Assembly: GCF_947495675.1 (NCBI RefSeq)
Contig: NZ_CANLZX010000005.1
Location: 62,001-126,000, forward strand
Reading direction: 5' to 3'
Length of the DNA stretch: 64,000 nucleotides
Source: an uncultured Algibacter sp.
GTDB lineage: Bacteria; Bacteroidota; Bacteroidia; Flavobacteriales; Flavobacteriaceae
Under the pieces are notes generated by a model. It worked only from the letters and a program-made list of their open reading frames with translations. It made no database searches and was not told where the DNA came from. Both the position numbers and the translations under genes were made by a program. Numbering within the stretch: the first letter of the stretch is position 1; each line of letters starts with the position of its first letter. Of this stretch, positions 26,601 through 34,784 are shown piece by piece.

Positions 26601-27582
26601 TGGAACACTATCAACAACTATTTATGATAAGGTTATTAATAGGCAAACCTTAGCAAATGATGGAATTAAAGAAAGTGGTGTTGTAATAAAGTTAGATTAC
26701 ACAACTCTTGGCGAAATAATATTTAGAGGTCAAGCTTCAGTTAAAAATGGACAATTTGAATTTGATTTTGTTGTACCAAAAGATGTAGGTATTCCTGTAG
26801 GTTATGGGAAAGTTAGTTTTTACTCGAAAAATGAATCCTCAACCGAAGATCAGGCAGGAGCAGATATTAATACTGTTAGAATAGGAGGGTTAAATGAGGA
26901 TGCACCCGAAGATAATATGGGGCCTGTCATAACGCTTTATATGAATGATGAAAACTTTGTTACAGGTGGAATTACAAATGAATCTCCCACATTATTGGCA
27001 AAATTAGAAGACGCTAATGGAATAAATACCGCTAGTGGTATAGGTCATGATATTGTAGCTATTTTAGATGGCGATGAAACAAATCCAGTTGTTTTAAACG
27101 ATTATTATCAAACTGAAGTTGACGATTATACTAAAGGTGTAGTAAGTTTTCCTTTTAGAGATTTAGAACCTGGTTTACATACTTTAACTTTAAAAGCTTG
27201 GGATGTTTATAATAACTCATCTATTTCAGAAATACAATTTGTTGTTTATGATGAAGACCAAAGTTTAGTGATAAATAACGTTCTTAATTATCCAAACCCA
27301 TTTGTAAATTATACAGAATTTTGGTTTAATCACAATAGTTCAGAACCTTTAGACGTTTCAATACAGATATTAACTGTTTCTGGAAAATTAGTAAGAACAT
27401 TAAATGGTCAAACTACAGGAGGTATAAAAGCAACAAGTTCATTATCCAGAGATATTGTCTGGGATGGAAGAGACGATTTTGGAGATAAAATAGGTAAAGG
27501 AGTTTATATCTATAAGCTAAAAGTACATTCTAACTTGTTGAATAAAACAGTCGAAAAAATTGAGAAACTTGTTATACTGTAA
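23698..27582 (+). CDS. porU: Type IX secretion system sortase PorU
   Basis: The cell-surface C25-family peptidase that cuts T9SS C-terminal signals and attaches cargo to the outer membrane. It has 1294 residues. The signal peptide (MKKKILFLLLIISVGANAQ) is followed by beta-rich N-terminal domains, then a gingipain-like caspase fold: IAPGIMLNQAERL, CLFGDGSYDYKDR, catalytic NYFGHGGE with His786 and TVTCEFTRFDNP with Cys820. The C-terminal Ig-like and CTD region ends in LNYPNPF...GKGVYIYKLKV, resembling a T9SS sorting tail, as known for PorU. PorV follows. Length is usual for flavobacteria. Confidence 0.95.
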   Translation: MKKKILFLLLIISVGANAQQKQYSLIWGDSKEFSGDSFSFIVPTFNQEYFNFDLDKGLLLVDQWESKNEINESSASISNIVYKSISKIELKDLDLSKIPKELKFSLKNSTSRNKNYAFFELYPIIKDANGNFKKIISFQLNYKNGSNLNRTSLLAKNSGLKVISNSVLSTGEWYRFYVDTTGVFKLTKSFLKRLGVNVNNVDPRTIKLYGHGGAMIPFSNAIAYPYDVPENAIKFVGESDGIFDESDYILFYGQGPKGYNEESRTHINCYTDKTYYYINISSGNGKRIQSFNQPAGSVDLVIDTYDDYQFHEIDDYNLISLGRRWFGDKFDIENSKEFEFDFPDLITSEPITLSVSVATASKSNSQMRVNVNGVDVSTLSISGVTTPNLANGASYIGDLNVNSSTIKVGLDFDNLGNPSIVGYLDFIAIEGTRRLNFNGNQFLFKNKAVASASGIAQYTIENASSLVEVWDVSDIYNVSNYENVDGNTTVNFTSLLGSLKSYVAVSSSDYYSAKIDSKTTVNNQNIKGTIFQNTLGEFQDIDYLIIAPGIMLNQAERLAQINRNQYGLNVKVVGLDEIYNEFSSGNQDVGAIRNMVKYVYDNASTPENRVKYLCLFGDGSYDYKDRITNNTNIVPSWYSYNSFSLATSFVSDDFYGMMDENEGTMVSTDKLDIAVGRILADTPQRGSEMVDKIESYYIKEAYGSWRNNFVVISDDNDSKLLGLLQETTNDIGDLVSQEKPFINVVKIHADAFQQESSAGGDRYPDVTEEIVNAMDNGALVVNYFGHGGEEGLAEERILLKTDITDLRNTCKLNCFVTVTCEFTRFDNPLRETAGEFTFWNKETGAVGLITTTRQVFVNFGITFNRELGQYLFSYSEDDAYGDNEYPTIAEALRLAKNDPLISGNSQKSLVFFIGDPAMKLAFPKPSIRLTQINDKPIATATDTLKALSYVKLAGEVTDEAGNLLSDYNGTLSTTIYDKVINRQTLANDGIKESGVVIKLDYTTLGEIIFRGQASVKNGQFEFDFVVPKDVGIPVGYGKVSFYSKNESSTEDQAGADINTVRIGGLNEDAPEDNMGPVITLYMNDENFVTGGITNESPTLLAKLEDANGINTASGIGHDIVAILDGDETNPVVLNDYYQTEVDDYTKGVVSFPFRDLEPGLHTLTLKAWDVYNNSSISEIQFVVYDEDQSLVINNVLNYPNPFVNYTEFWFNHNSSEPLDVSIQILTVSGKLVRTLNGQTTGGIKATSSLSRDIVWDGRDDFGDKIGKGVYIYKLKVHSNLLNKTVEKIEKLVIL

Positions 27583-27616
27583 TAAAAAATTATATTTGTT
27601 AAATAAAATTGAATAC

Positions 27617-28825
27617 ATGAAGAATCGAATATTACTAATTATAGCGTTCGCCTTTATACTTAAAGGCTATGCTCAAGAACCTACAATTTTTCCAAACCAA
27701 GATAGAAGAGTAATAACAACAGGTATTCCCTTTTTATTAATAGCATCAGACGCTCGTGCAGCAGGTATGGGTGATATGGGTGTTGCAACTTCTGTTGATG
27801 CTTTTTCTCAACAATGGAATTCTTCAAAATATGCATTTTCTGAAACAAAATCAGGTATAGGTGTTAGCTATACTCCATATCTAAGTAAATTAGTTAACGA
27901 TATATTTTTAGGTAATTTTACTTATTTTAATCGTATAGACGAACGTAGTGCATTTGCTGCTAGCTTAAGGTATTTTTCTTTAGGTGAAATAGAATTTGTT
28001 GATGGGCCTGATGATACTCCAAGACAACAAAAACCAAATGAGTTTTCTCTTGATGCTTCATATGCTTTAAAACTAACAGATCAATTTTCAATGTCTGTAC
28101 TTATGCGTTATTTACGTTCAGATTTAAGAATTCAAGGTGTAGGTGGTGATATAAAACCAGCAAGCACATTTGGTGTAGATTTATCTGGTTACTATCAAAG
28201 TGAAGAAGAGGCATATTCAGATTTTAATGGTCGATGGAGAGCCGGATTTGCAATTCAAAATATTGGGCCAAAATTTAAATATGATGAAGGAGGCGAAGAA
28301 AATTTTCAACCAACAAATTTACGTTTAGGAACAGGTTTTGATTTTATTTTTGACGATTACAATAAAATATCAGTAACAGCAGAAGTTGCTAAGCTTTTAG
28401 TGCCAACACCTCCAGTTTATGGTTATGTTGATGCAGATGATGATGGTACTCAAGATAATGACGGAAGTGAGCCAACAATTATAGTTCAAGGTAAAGACCC
28501 AGATGTAAGTTTTCTTTCTGGAATGTTTCAATCTTTTGGTGACGCACCAGATGGTTTTAGCGAAGAGTTAAAAGAGTTTACTTGGTCATTAGGGGCAGAA
28601 TACTTATATCAAGACTCATTTGCTTTTAGAGCTGGATATTTTAACGAAAGTGAAGATAAAGGTGCTAGGAAATTTTTAGCATTAGGTGCTGGTTTTAAAG
28701 CAAATGTTGTTAACATTGATTTATCATATTTGTTTTCAGCATCTAAAGTACAAAGTCCTTTAGAAAATACTTTACGTTTTTCTTTAACCTTTAATTTTGG
28801 TGCCGGAGAATACTTAGAATATTAA
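27617..28825 (+). CDS. porV: Type IX secretion system outer-membrane protein PorV (LptO)
   Basis: A beta-barrel shuttle that carries cargo from the translocon to PorU. It has about 402 residues. The ATG at 27617 opens a good signal peptide (MKNRILLIIAFAFILKGYAQ); the upstream in-frame start would overlap porU and spoil it. The mature N-terminus has TTGIPFLLIASDARAAGMGD, the hallmark of PorV/FadL-type family members. The chain ends LRFSLTFNFGAGEYLEY, an amphipathic last strand. It lies 34 bases after porU and ends with its own terminator, so porU-porV is an operon. Confidence 0.94.
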   Translation: MKNRILLIIAFAFILKGYAQEPTIFPNQDRRVITTGIPFLLIASDARAAGMGDMGVATSVDAFSQQWNSSKYAFSETKSGIGVSYTPYLSKLVNDIFLGNFTYFNRIDERSAFAASLRYFSLGEIEFVDGPDDTPRQQKPNEFSLDASYALKLTDQFSMSVLMRYLRSDLRIQGVGGDIKPASTFGVDLSGYYQSEEEAYSDFNGRWRAGFAIQNIGPKFKYDEGGEENFQPTNLRLGTGFDFIFDDYNKISVTAEVAKLLVPTPPVYGYVDADDDGTQDNDGSEPTIIVQGKDPDVSFLSGMFQSFGDAPDGFSEELKEFTWSLGAEYLYQDSFAFRAGYFNESEDKGARKFLALGAGFKANVVNIDLSYLFSASKVQSPLENTLRFSLTFNFGAGEYLEY

Positions 28826-28846
28826 AATTTATAAAAAAATTATTAA

Positions 28847-28880
28847 AAAAGACTATTGCTTTTTTAAGCAGTAGTCTTTT
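28847..28880 (+). terminator. Terminator after porV
   Basis: A 14-bp stem (28847-28860 with 28867-28880, one G-T pair) followed by a T-rich tail. Confidence 0.82.
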
Positions 28881-28920
28881 GTTTTTATATGTTTCTTAAA
28901 TTTATTGAATACATTGTATT

Positions 28921-29403
28921 ATGAAAGAAATAAAAATAGAATCTACCCTGTTTGTATTTGATTCCTTATCAGAACTTCCTAAAGATGTTGTGTATCTTAT
29001 GGAAAAAGCAGTTGAAGCTAGAGAGAAAGCGTATGCTCCTTATTCTAATTTTAATGTTGGAGCTGCAATTCTATTAGATAATAATGAGGTAGTTTTAGGT
29101 AGCAATCAAGAAAATGCATCATATCCATCTGGTTTATGTGCAGAACGAACCGCGATATTTTATGCAGGGTCTCAATTTCCAAAAGCAAAAATAATACGAA
29201 TGGCAATTACTGCTGGTTCAAAAAACAAAAAAACAACTAAACCTATTCCTCCATGTGGTGCTTGCAGGCAGTCAATTGCAGAATACGAGATAAAACAAAA
29301 AGCCCCAATAGAAATTTATTTTATGGGAGAAACTGGTGCCATTGCTAAATCAAATTCACTTTCTAATCTTCTACCTTTAGGGTTTGATAAATCTGAACTA
29401 TAG
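28921..29403 (+). CDS. cdd: Cytidine deaminase
   Basis: A zinc-dependent deaminase converting cytidine or deoxycytidine to uridine forms in pyrimidine salvage. The 160 residues have AYAPYSNFNVGAAIL, then the zinc site LCAERTAIFYA (Cys-Ala-Glu, with the catalytic glutamate) and PPCGACRQ. Length is that of the tetrameric class, with a 20-residue N-terminal extension. It is a single gene between porV and the pyruvate dehydrogenase genes. Confidence 0.94.
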   Translation: MKEIKIESTLFVFDSLSELPKDVVYLMEKAVEAREKAYAPYSNFNVGAAILLDNNEVVLGSNQENASYPSGLCAERTAIFYAGSQFPKAKIIRMAITAGSKNKKTTKPIPPCGACRQSIAEYEIKQKAPIEIYFMGETGAIAKSNSLSNLLPLGFDKSEL

Positions 29404-29515
29404 ATTTTTCGTTAATGATATTTATGTTTTTATTTAAAAAAAATATTAATTAATTAAATAATATCGATAACACCTCTATTTTTATTTTTTTTTATACTTT
29501 AGTCATATTGTGTTT

Positions 29516-29544
29516 TTGCAATACAGCACAAAGTGTTACTTTTG
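29516..29544 (+). promoter_or_regulatory. Promoter of the pdhA-E2 operon
   Basis: TTG at 29516-29518, an 18-base spacer, then TACTTTTG at 29537-29544: a complete consensus match, 40 bases before the pdhA ATG. Confidence 0.72.
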
Positions 29545-29584
29545 TAACCCGCTAATTTAAATAATAGTACTCAAAAAGTATTCA

Positions 29585-30583
29585 ATGAAAAAAATCACAA
29601 AAGAGGTATACCTTAATTGGTATGAAGAGATGTTATTCTGGAGAAAGTTTGAAGATAAACTTGCTGCTGTATACATTCAACAAAAAGTAAGAGGATTTCT
29701 TCATTTATATAATGGTCAAGAAGCTGTTTTAGCTGGTGCTTTACATGCTATGGATTTGACTAAGGATAAAATGATTACTGCTTATCGTAACCACGTTCAG
29801 CCAATAGGTATGGGGGTTGACCCAAAACGTGTTATGGCTGAATTATATGGAAAAGTTACAGGTACTTCTCAAGGTATGGGAGGTTCTATGCATATTTTTT
29901 CAAAAGAATTTAGATTTTATGGTGGTCATGGAATTGTAGGAGGTCAAATTCCTTTAGGCGCTGGTATCGCATTTGGTGATAAATATCATGGTGTTGATGG
30001 TGTGACTATTTGTTGTTTTGGTGATGGTGCTGCACGTCAAGGATCATTACATGAAACATTTAACTTAGCTATGCTTTGGAATTTACCAGTTGTATTTGTT
30101 TGTGAAAACAATGGATATGCCATGGGAACTTCTGTTGAAAGAACTGCAAATCATGTAGAAATCTGGAAATTAGGTTTAGGGTACGATATGCCTTGTGGAC
30201 CTGTAGATGGCATGAACCCTATTAAAGTTGCCGAAGCTTTCGATGAGGCTATTACTAGAGCACGTACAGGTGGCGGACCAACATTTTTAGAGTTAAAAAC
30301 ATACCGTTATAGAGGGCACTCTATGTCTGATGCGCAGCATTATAGAACGAAAGATGAGGTAAATGAATACAAGAAAATAGATCCTATTACGCAAGTAAAG
30401 GATGTTATTCTTGAAAAGAAATATGCTACAGAAGACGATATTAAAGTAATTGATAAGCGCGTAAAATCACGTGTTGCAGAATGTGAAAAATTCGCTGAAG
30501 AATCTCCATTCCCAGAAAAACAACAATTATACGATATGGTATACGAGCAAGAAGATTATCCATTCATTCAACACAAATTATAA
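29585..30583 (+). CDS. pdhA: Pyruvate dehydrogenase E1 component, alpha subunit
   Basis: The thiamine-diphosphate-dependent decarboxylase half of the pyruvate dehydrogenase complex. It has 332 residues, with GQEAVLAGALHAM, AYRNHVQPIGMG, GGSMHIF, GGHGIVGGQIPLGAGIAFG, the ThDP/Mg motif GDGAARQGSLHE ... CENNGYAMGTS, and the phosphorylation-loop-like YRYRGHSMSDAQHYRTK. Normally E1 beta would follow, but E2 begins 3 bases later, so the beta subunit must be encoded elsewhere. A full consensus promoter precedes it. Confidence 0.95.
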   Translation: MKKITKEVYLNWYEEMLFWRKFEDKLAAVYIQQKVRGFLHLYNGQEAVLAGALHAMDLTKDKMITAYRNHVQPIGMGVDPKRVMAELYGKVTGTSQGMGGSMHIFSKEFRFYGGHGIVGGQIPLGAGIAFGDKYHGVDGVTICCFGDGAARQGSLHETFNLAMLWNLPVVFVCENNGYAMGTSVERTANHVEIWKLGLGYDMPCGPVDGMNPIKVAEAFDEAITRARTGGGPTFLELKTYRYRGHSMSDAQHYRTKDEVNEYKKIDPITQVKDVILEKKYATEDDIKVIDKRVKSRVAECEKFAEESPFPEKQQLYDMVYEQEDYPFIQHKL

Positions 30584-30586
30584 GTT

Positions 30587-32218
30587 ATGGCAATAGTTGT
30601 AAATATGCCGCGTTTAAGCGATACCATGGAAGAAGGTACCGTTGCTGCTTGGTTAAAAAAAGTAGGAGATAAGATAGAAGAAGGAGATATTTTAGCTGAA
30701 ATCGAAACCGATAAAGCGACAATGGAATTCGAATCTTTTAACGAAGGTACACTACTTCATATTGGTGTTCAAGAAGGTGAAACTACTAAGGTAGATGAAC
30801 TTTTAGCTATAATTGGTGACGAAGGTGAAGATATTTCAGGACTTTTAAATGGAGGTGGTAACGCTTCCGCGGAAGCAAAAGAAGAAACAGTTGAAGCTGA
30901 ATCTACTCAAGAAGCTCCTGCTGAAACAGCTGCTACTCCTACTGCAAGTGCCGCATTACCTGAAGGTGTTATAGTAGTAACTATGCCACGTTTAAGTGAT
31001 ACTATGGAAGAAGGTACTGTGGCAACATGGTTAAAGAAAGTAGGTGATACTGTTGAAGAAGGCGATATTTTAGCTGAAATTGAAACAGATAAAGCAACCA
31101 TGGAATTTGAATCATTCCAATCTGGTACGTTATTAGAAATAGGATTACAAGAAGGAGAATCTGCAAAAGTAGATGCTTTATTAGCAATAATAGGTCCTGC
31201 AGGAACAGATGTTTCTGGTGTGGCTGATAATTTTTCTGCATCGGCAGCTCCTGCAAAAGAAGCGCCAAAAGCTGAAGCTAAAAAAGAAGCTTCAAAAGCA
31301 GCGCCTGCGGCAGCATCGGCTCCTAAAAAAGCAAGTGCTCCAGCACCAACACCGGTTACAGAAAATGGTCGTGTGTATGTGTCACCTTTAGCTAAAAAAT
31401 TAGCAGAAGAAAAAGGAATCAACTTAACAAAAGTTCAAGGTTCTGGTGAAAACGGACGTATTATAAAGCGTGATATAGAAAATTATGAGCCTGCAGCTTC
31501 GGCAGCATCAGCTGGTAAATTTGTGCCATCGGGTCAAGAAGATTTTGACGATGTTGATAACTCGCAAATGCGTAAAGCTATTGCTAAAGCGTTAACAAAC
31601 TCTAAGTTTTCTGCACCTCATTATTATTTAAGTGTAGAGTTTGATATGGAAAATGCTATGGCGTTCCGTACTCAGTTTAATTCTATTCCTGATACTAAGA
31701 TATCTTATAACGATATTGTTGTTAAAGCTTGTGCCTTAGCATTAAAACAACATCCTCAAGTAAACTCACAATGGTTTGCAGACAAGATGCGTTTAAATAA
31801 TCACGTTCATGTTGGCGTTGCAGTAGCAGTTCCTGATGGATTAGTTGTGCCAGTTGTACGTTTTGCTAATGAGCAAACATTACCTCAAATAGGTGCGGCA
31901 GTTAGAGATTTAGCTGGAAAAGCAAGAAATAAAAAGTTAACTCCAGACGAAATGCAAGGCAGTACTTTTACAGTATCGAACTTAGGTATGTTTGGTATTG
32001 ATACTTTTACATCAATTATTAATCAACCAAACTCTGCAATACTTTCTGTTGGAAATATTGTTGAAAAGCCGGTTGTTAAAAATGGTCAAATTGTTGTTGG
32101 ACATACTATGAAATTATCATTAGCATGCGATCATAGAACGGTTGATGGTGCTACAGGCGCTCAATTCCTTCAAACCTTAAAGGGGTATATTGAGAACCCT
32201 GTAACAATGTTAGTGTAA
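30587..32218 (+). CDS. pdhC: Pyruvate dehydrogenase E2, dihydrolipoamide acetyltransferase
   Basis: The core of the pyruvate dehydrogenase complex, moving acetyl groups from lipoyl arms to CoA. The 543 residues hold two lipoyl domains (about 1-80 and 127-205), each with the lipoylated lysine in EIETDKATMEFES. They are joined by Ala/Pro/Lys-rich linkers. A peripheral-subunit-binding domain (about 262-300, VYVSPLAKKLAEEKGI) follows, then the catalytic domain with the C-terminal DHRTVDGA. The two lipoyl domains are nearly identical, showing recent duplication or gene conversion. It is in an operon with pdhA. Confidence 0.95.
   Translation: MAIVVNMPRLSDTMEEGTVAAWLKKVGDKIEEGDILAEIETDKATMEFESFNEGTLLHIGVQEGETTKVDELLAIIGDEGEDISGLLNGGGNASAEAKEETVEAESTQEAPAETAATPTASAALPEGVIVVTMPRLSDTMEEGTVATWLKKVGDTVEEGDILAEIETDKATMEFESFQSGTLLEIGLQEGESAKVDALLAIIGPAGTDVSGVADNFSASAAPAKEAPKAEAKKEASKAAPAAASAPKKASAPAPTPVTENGRVYVSPLAKKLAEEKGINLTKVQGSGENGRIIKRDIENYEPAASAASAGKFVPSGQEDFDDVDNSQMRKAIAKALTNSKFSAPHYYLSVEFDMENAMAFRTQFNSIPDTKISYNDIVVKACALALKQHPQVNSQWFADKMRLNNHVHVGVAVAVPDGLVVPVVRFANEQTLPQIGAAVRDLAGKARNKKLTPDEMQGSTFTVSNLGMFGIDTFTSIINQPNSAILSVGNIVEKPVVKNGQIVVGHTMKLSLACDHRTVDGATGAQFLQTLKGYIENPVTMLV
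30605..31200 (+). repeat. Tandem lipoyl-domain duplication inside the E2 gene
   Basis: The units start at 30605 and 30983, both with ATGCCxCGTTTAAG, and run about 200 bases each. They encode the same RLSDTMEEGTVA(A/T)WLKK start and the same lipoyl-lysine motif. The DNA differs mostly at third codon positions. Confidence 0.8.
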
Positions 32219-32265
32219 TAATTAATCTTCCTGAACAAGATTTAGGAGGTTATCATTATAAAACT

Positions 32266-32301
32266 AAAACCTGTATCATAATAATTGATACAGGTTTTTT
32301 T
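32266..32301 (+). terminator. Terminator after the pdh operon
   Basis: A perfect 13-bp stem AAAACCTGTATCA / TGATACAGGTTTT (32266-32278 with 32286-32298), a 7-base loop and a T run. Confidence 0.88.
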
Positions 32302-32326
32302 ATCTTTATCTTTAAATAAAAAATCC

Positions 32327-33361
32327 ATGAAAAAAATTATTGGTTTACTAGTATTAGCTGTAATAGTAAGTTGTATTGGGCAAAAAAGGCAAATTATTCA
32401 AACTAATCCTGATTCTATTAGTAAAGGAGTTTCAGAATCAGAAGAAAAAAGCAATAACACTATTTCTAACAAGGATATTGTAATTGAGAATTATGCACTT
32501 TTAAATGAGATAAAATCTAGTTTAGAATACTTAGCGTCTGATGAATTAGAAGGTCGAAATACTGGCAGTAAAGGTATTGAAAAGGCTGCGGTCTTTATTG
32601 AGGGTTTTTTTAAACAAAATAATATTAAACCCTATTTCGAAACTTATAGAGATAGCTTTAATATTGAAAAAATAATTGGATATAATATAGTGGGGTATGT
32701 TGAAGGAAATGACCCTAAATTAAAAAATGAGTTTGTAATTCTTGGAGCTCATTATGATCATATTGGTCAAGGAAAAGAAGTACTAGGTGATGTGATTGCA
32801 AACGGTGCAAACGATGATGCTTCTGGTACAGTAGCAGTTTTAGAATGGGCTAAGTATTTTTCAAATACAAAGAGTAATAAAAGAAGCATATTGTTCACTT
32901 TGTATGCTGCTGAAGAAATGGGGTTGAAAGGTTCTAGTCATTTAGCTAAAAGACTAAAAAAAGAAAATATTGATTTATATACGATGATTAATTTTGAAAT
33001 GATAGGAGTGCCTAGAGCAGAAAATGAAATTATGGCTTATATATCTGGTTACGATAAATCTAATATGGCAAAACAATTAAATAGTTATGGAGGTTCTGAA
33101 ATAATAGGTTTTTTTCCAAAAGCAAAAGAGTTTCAATTATTTATGAGATCAGATAATTATCCGTTTTATGAAGCTTTTAAAGTACCAGCACATGCCATAT
33201 CTACTTTCGATTTTACGAATTTCGATTATTATCATCATGTTGATGATGAGGCAGATAAAATGGATTATAGCCATATGACTAATTTTATTAATAAAATGAT
33301 TCTTGGCTTACAAGGCATGATAAATGCACCAACAAAGGAAATAAAAATGAATTATGAGTAA
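32327..33361 (+). CDS. M28-family zinc aminopeptidase, lipoprotein
   Basis: About 344 residues. The ATG at 32327 gives a lipoprotein signal MKKIIGLLVLAVIVSC; the longer frame would run through the preceding terminator, so it is rejected. The M28 zinc site is complete in order: GAHYDHIG (His, with Asp), NGANDDASGT (bridging Asp), AAEEMGLKGS (catalytic Glu and Glu ligand), and HHVDDEADKMD near the C-terminus (last His). An envelope peptidase that trims N-termini of peptides; the exact specificity is unknown. Its end overlaps the SDR start by 8 bases. Confidence 0.9.
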   Translation: MKKIIGLLVLAVIVSCIGQKRQIIQTNPDSISKGVSESEEKSNNTISNKDIVIENYALLNEIKSSLEYLASDELEGRNTGSKGIEKAAVFIEGFFKQNNIKPYFETYRDSFNIEKIIGYNIVGYVEGNDPKLKNEFVILGAHYDHIGQGKEVLGDVIANGANDDASGTVAVLEWAKYFSNTKSNKRSILFTLYAAEEMGLKGSSHLAKRLKKENIDLYTMINFEMIGVPRAENEIMAYISGYDKSNMAKQLNSYGGSEIIGFFPKAKEFQLFMRSDNYPFYEAFKVPAHAISTFDFTNFDYYHHVDDEADKMDYSHMTNFINKMILGLQGMINAPTKEIKMNYE

Positions 33362-34037
33362 AAATATTATAATAACTGGTACAAGCCGAGGTATCGGTTT
33401 TGAGTTAGTGCAACTGTTTGCCAATGCAGGACATAATGTATTAGCACTTTCAAGAAATGAGATGCCAATAAAAAATTTAAAATTAAAACAAGTAACTTGT
33501 TTTTCATTTGATTTGAATGATAATAATGCCTATCAAAAAGTTGTTGATTTTATAAATAAAGAATGGCAGCATGTTGATGTTTTAATCAATAACGCAGGAG
33601 CACTTTTAAACAAGCCTTTTTCTGAAACATCAATGGATGATTTTGAAAAAGTATATAAAACAAATGTTTTTGGTGTGGCTGAGTTAACAAGAATTGTGTT
33701 GCCTTTCATGAAAAAAGACAGTCATGTGGTTGCTATAAGCTCAATGGGTGGTGTACAAGGTAGTATGAAGTTCCCAGGACTAGCTGCGTATAGTTCAAGT
33801 AAAGCAGCAATAATCACTCTAACAGAATTACTTGCTGAAGAATACAAAGATTCTGGTATTTCATTTAACGTTCTAGCCTTAGGAGCAGTTCAAACCGAAA
33901 TGTTAGAAGAGGCTTTTCCTGGTTATAAAGCGCCTATAACTGCTTTGGAAATGGCCGAATATATTCAAGATTTCGCTGTAAACGGAAATAAGTATTATAA
34001 TGGAAAATTAATGCAAGTGTCTAATTCTACACCGTAA
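33354..34037 (+). CDS. Short-chain dehydrogenase/reductase
   Basis: A Rossmann-fold oxidoreductase of 227 residues with the cofactor motif GTSRGIGFEL (8-17), INNAGALLNKPF, and the catalytic YSSSK preceded by an SSMGG serine. NADP preference is plausible from the loop but uncertain. The substrate cannot be told. It overlaps the M28 gene by 8 bases and is followed by a HAD gene after 3 bases, so the three are translated from one message. Confidence 0.88.
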   Translation: MSKNIIITGTSRGIGFELVQLFANAGHNVLALSRNEMPIKNLKLKQVTCFSFDLNDNNAYQKVVDFINKEWQHVDVLINNAGALLNKPFSETSMDDFEKVYKTNVFGVAELTRIVLPFMKKDSHVVAISSMGGVQGSMKFPGLAAYSSSKAAIITLTELLAEEYKDSGISFNVLALGAVQTEMLEEAFPGYKAPITALEMAEYIQDFAVNGNKYYNGKLMQVSNSTP

Positions 34038-34040
34038 TTT

Positions 34041-34670
34041 ATGAGTAAATACAAATGTATAATTTTTGATTGTGATGGTGTTTTAATTGACAGCGAATCT
34101 ATTGCCATAGGTGTTTTAGTTGATATGGCTAACTATTTGGGTGCTAATATGGATTTTAAAGAATCAATGATTGATTTAAAGGGGAAGTCGCTTAATTCTT
34201 GTATGGCATTAATTTCTAAAAGAATAGGTAACCCTTTACCTATTAATTTTGAATCTGATTATCGTATCAATACATTTGAAACTTTTCGAAAAAAAATTCA
34301 ACCTATTAAAGGTATCAAAGACGTTGTTGAAAATTTACCTTTTTGTGTAGCATCTAGTGGGCCAGAAAATAAAATTAGATTAAACCTTGAAATTACAGGT
34401 CTACTGCCTTTTTTTGAAGGTAATATTTTTAGTTGTTATGCAATACAAAAATGGAAACCTGAACCAGATATATTCTTATGGGCAGCAGAAACTATGGGTT
34501 TTAAGCCAGAAGAATGTTTGGTTGTAGAAGATAGTATATCTGGTGTAAGAGCAGCCAAATTAGGCGGATTTGATGTATTTGGATACATTGAACACGATTA
34601 TAATAATGAACTAGCAGGCGAAGCGAATAAGACTTTTGATAGAATGGATAAGCTTATAGGAATGTTATGA
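34041..34670 (+). CDS. HAD-family hydrolase (phosphatase / beta-phosphoglucomutase-like)
   Basis: 209 residues of the HAD superfamily, subfamily IA: motif I IIFDCDGVLIDSE (nucleophile Asp and acid Asp), a helical cap, motif II VASSGPENK, motif III lysine in KWKPEPDIF, and motif IV VVEDSISGVRAAK. This layout is shared by small phosphosugar phosphatases such as YfbT/GPP-like enzymes and beta-phosphoglucomutases. The substrate is undetermined. It is last in the M28-SDR-HAD operon. Confidence 0.88.
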   Translation: MSKYKCIIFDCDGVLIDSESIAIGVLVDMANYLGANMDFKESMIDLKGKSLNSCMALISKRIGNPLPINFESDYRINTFETFRKKIQPIKGIKDVVENLPFCVASSGPENKIRLNLEITGLLPFFEGNIFSCYAIQKWKPEPDIFLWAAETMGFKPEECLVVEDSISGVRAAKLGGFDVFGYIEHDYNNELAGEANKTFDRMDKLIGML

Positions 34671-34751
34671 TTTTTATTAAGTAAGCATAAAAAACAAATT
34701 TGTTTTAAAGTATTTATTATATTTTTCTTTCAAACTTAAGTGAGTCAGGTG

Positions 34752-34759
34752 TATATTTG
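34752..34759 (+). promoter_or_regulatory. Putative -7 element for the SprT-like operon
   Basis: TATATTTG, a full consensus match, 25 bases before the SprT-like ATG. No TTG at the right distance. Confidence 0.35.
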
Positions 34760-34784
34760 AAAGAATTCTACTATTTTAGCAGTA

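Noticed and set aside
27560..27616. Longer start for porV
   Set aside because: It would overlap porU and place 19 charged residues before the signal peptide.
30907..31422. A 171-codon open frame opposite the E2 gene
   Set aside because: It is the complement of the Ala/Pro-rich linkers and lipoyl repeat, low in complexity, with no start context of its own.
32285..32326. Longer start for the M28 lipoprotein
   Set aside because: The extra codons lie within the terminator hairpin of the pdh operon and mask the lipobox.
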